From positions 23,833,786-23,897,785 of the forward strand of contig JACAXG010000002.1 of assembly GCA_018881555.1 (NCBI GenBank): a DNA stretch of 64,000 nt. The letters run 5' to 3'. How positions within the stretch are numbered: the stretch's first letter is position 1; every line of letters starts with the position of its first letter. A program made the translations under genes and the position numbers. This DNA is from Amblyornis subalaris (taxonomy: Eukaryota > Chordata > Aves > Passeriformes > Ptilonorhynchidae). Under the pieces are notes generated by a model. The model had not been told where the DNA came from and made no database searches. It saw nothing but the letters and a program-made list of their open reading frames with translations. Positions 63,419 to 64,000 of the stretch are shown here, piece by piece.

Positions 63419-64000
63419 CTTAGATACAATGAAGGCATGGGTAGCATTTTTTATAACAAATATTAAATGGGGGAATTAATTCAGAAACAGTCAAAATTTA
63501 AATAAAAGAGAATTCTGCTAATTTTGACAGGATTTAGTTCAGTCATTTTAGTCAAACAGCAGGGTGTAATATTAGCTTATTCTGACACATCCTTGAAACT
63601 AAAAAAGTACAAGTGTTAATCCATTCCAATCTCTGACATATAAAAAATATTTCCAGTGTCATTCTCCAATACCACGCAAACTGACATTTAACAGTCCCTT
63701 TAAGTACAAGAATTCCCTGGGGACACACAGCCAAAGAAACACAACTATCAAACCAAACCAGTGGCTTTCTCAATGCTTACATCCATTTATATTTACTCTG
63801 GTGCAAGCAGATGCAAGACAAGCAGCAATTAATCAAAGTGTTAAGGGGCAATTTTATGATGTTTAAATGCTTTGAGCATTATAATGTGATTGAGAGTTTA
63901 GAATTGGTCCATATGTTGAAAACATCATTTTATAAAAATGAAAAGGAGTTCAAAACTCTATTGTATTCCATCAGCTTCTATTCAGGCCAACTCTTCAAGC

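Larger units (their letters stand above)
60630..64000. other. Unique DNA, no gene seen
   Basis: No repeat family or exon is recognised. Two small tandem duplications near 63.2 and 63.4 kb are given separately. Frames of 60-73 codons have no domains. An N lies at 63158. Confidence 0.5.

Noticed and set aside
1..64000. CRISPR arrays, operons, insertion sequences or phage genes
   Set aside because: No spaced direct-repeat arrays, no dense coding and clear vertebrate CR1 elements; the window is not prokaryotic.

Overview
This window looks like vertebrate, most likely avian, non-coding DNA. The best evidence is four copies of the CR1 non-LTR retrotransposon. All keep the characteristic 3' end built on ATTCTATGA/ATTCTGTGA-type octamers, and one also keeps a broken stretch of the CR1 reverse-transcriptase ORF. 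I saw no L1, Alu or B1 sequence. Low repeat density, short microsatellites and AT-rich unique sequence fit a bird; a crocodilian or turtle is a less likely alternative. Nothing bacterial, phage-like or operon-like is present. The scattered single N bases and one 145-base N run show a draft assembly.

No protein-coding gene can be supported. Open reading frames on both strands are short (none above 150 codons) and lack recognisable domains; most start and stop at random and overlap others in opposite frames. The window therefore reads as a gene desert or the inside of one or more very large introns. Three places deserve checking as possible cryptic exons or promoters: a signal-peptide-like reading frame ending at a good splice donor (7101-7182), a serine-rich polar frame (12504-12830), and a CpG-dense GC patch with a GC box (14500-14720).

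Layout: 1-5.7 kb is AT-rich unique DNA with a palindrome/direct-repeat cluster near 2.55-2.65 kb and two CAAAA-type simple repeats. A minus-strand CR1 tail lies at 5.68-5.89 kb. From 6 to 32.6 kb there is unique sequence with the candidate exons, the CpG patch and a few stretches with regulatory-looking motif clusters (9.57-10.35, 22.74-22.96, 31.0-31.72 kb). A ~0.9 kb CR1 copy with broken ORF2 remains lies at 32.64-33.54 kb. A probable solo endogenous-retrovirus LTR with a 5-bp target duplication lies at 36.86-37.23 kb. A third CR1 tail is at 40.6 kb. Purine/pyrimidine microsatellites lie at 42.84-42.94 kb (GGAA) and 45.33-45.60 kb (TTTCC, interrupted by the assembly gap). A T-rich tract is at 53.95-54.04 kb, and a fourth CR1 tail followed by a C/T-rich stretch is at 60.19-60.56 kb. 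The rest is unremarkable.

No set of genes works together here. The most useful new observations are the solo LTR call, the isolated CpG patch, and the motif-dense stretches that may be conserved enhancers. None of these could be compared with another genome from the sequence alone.
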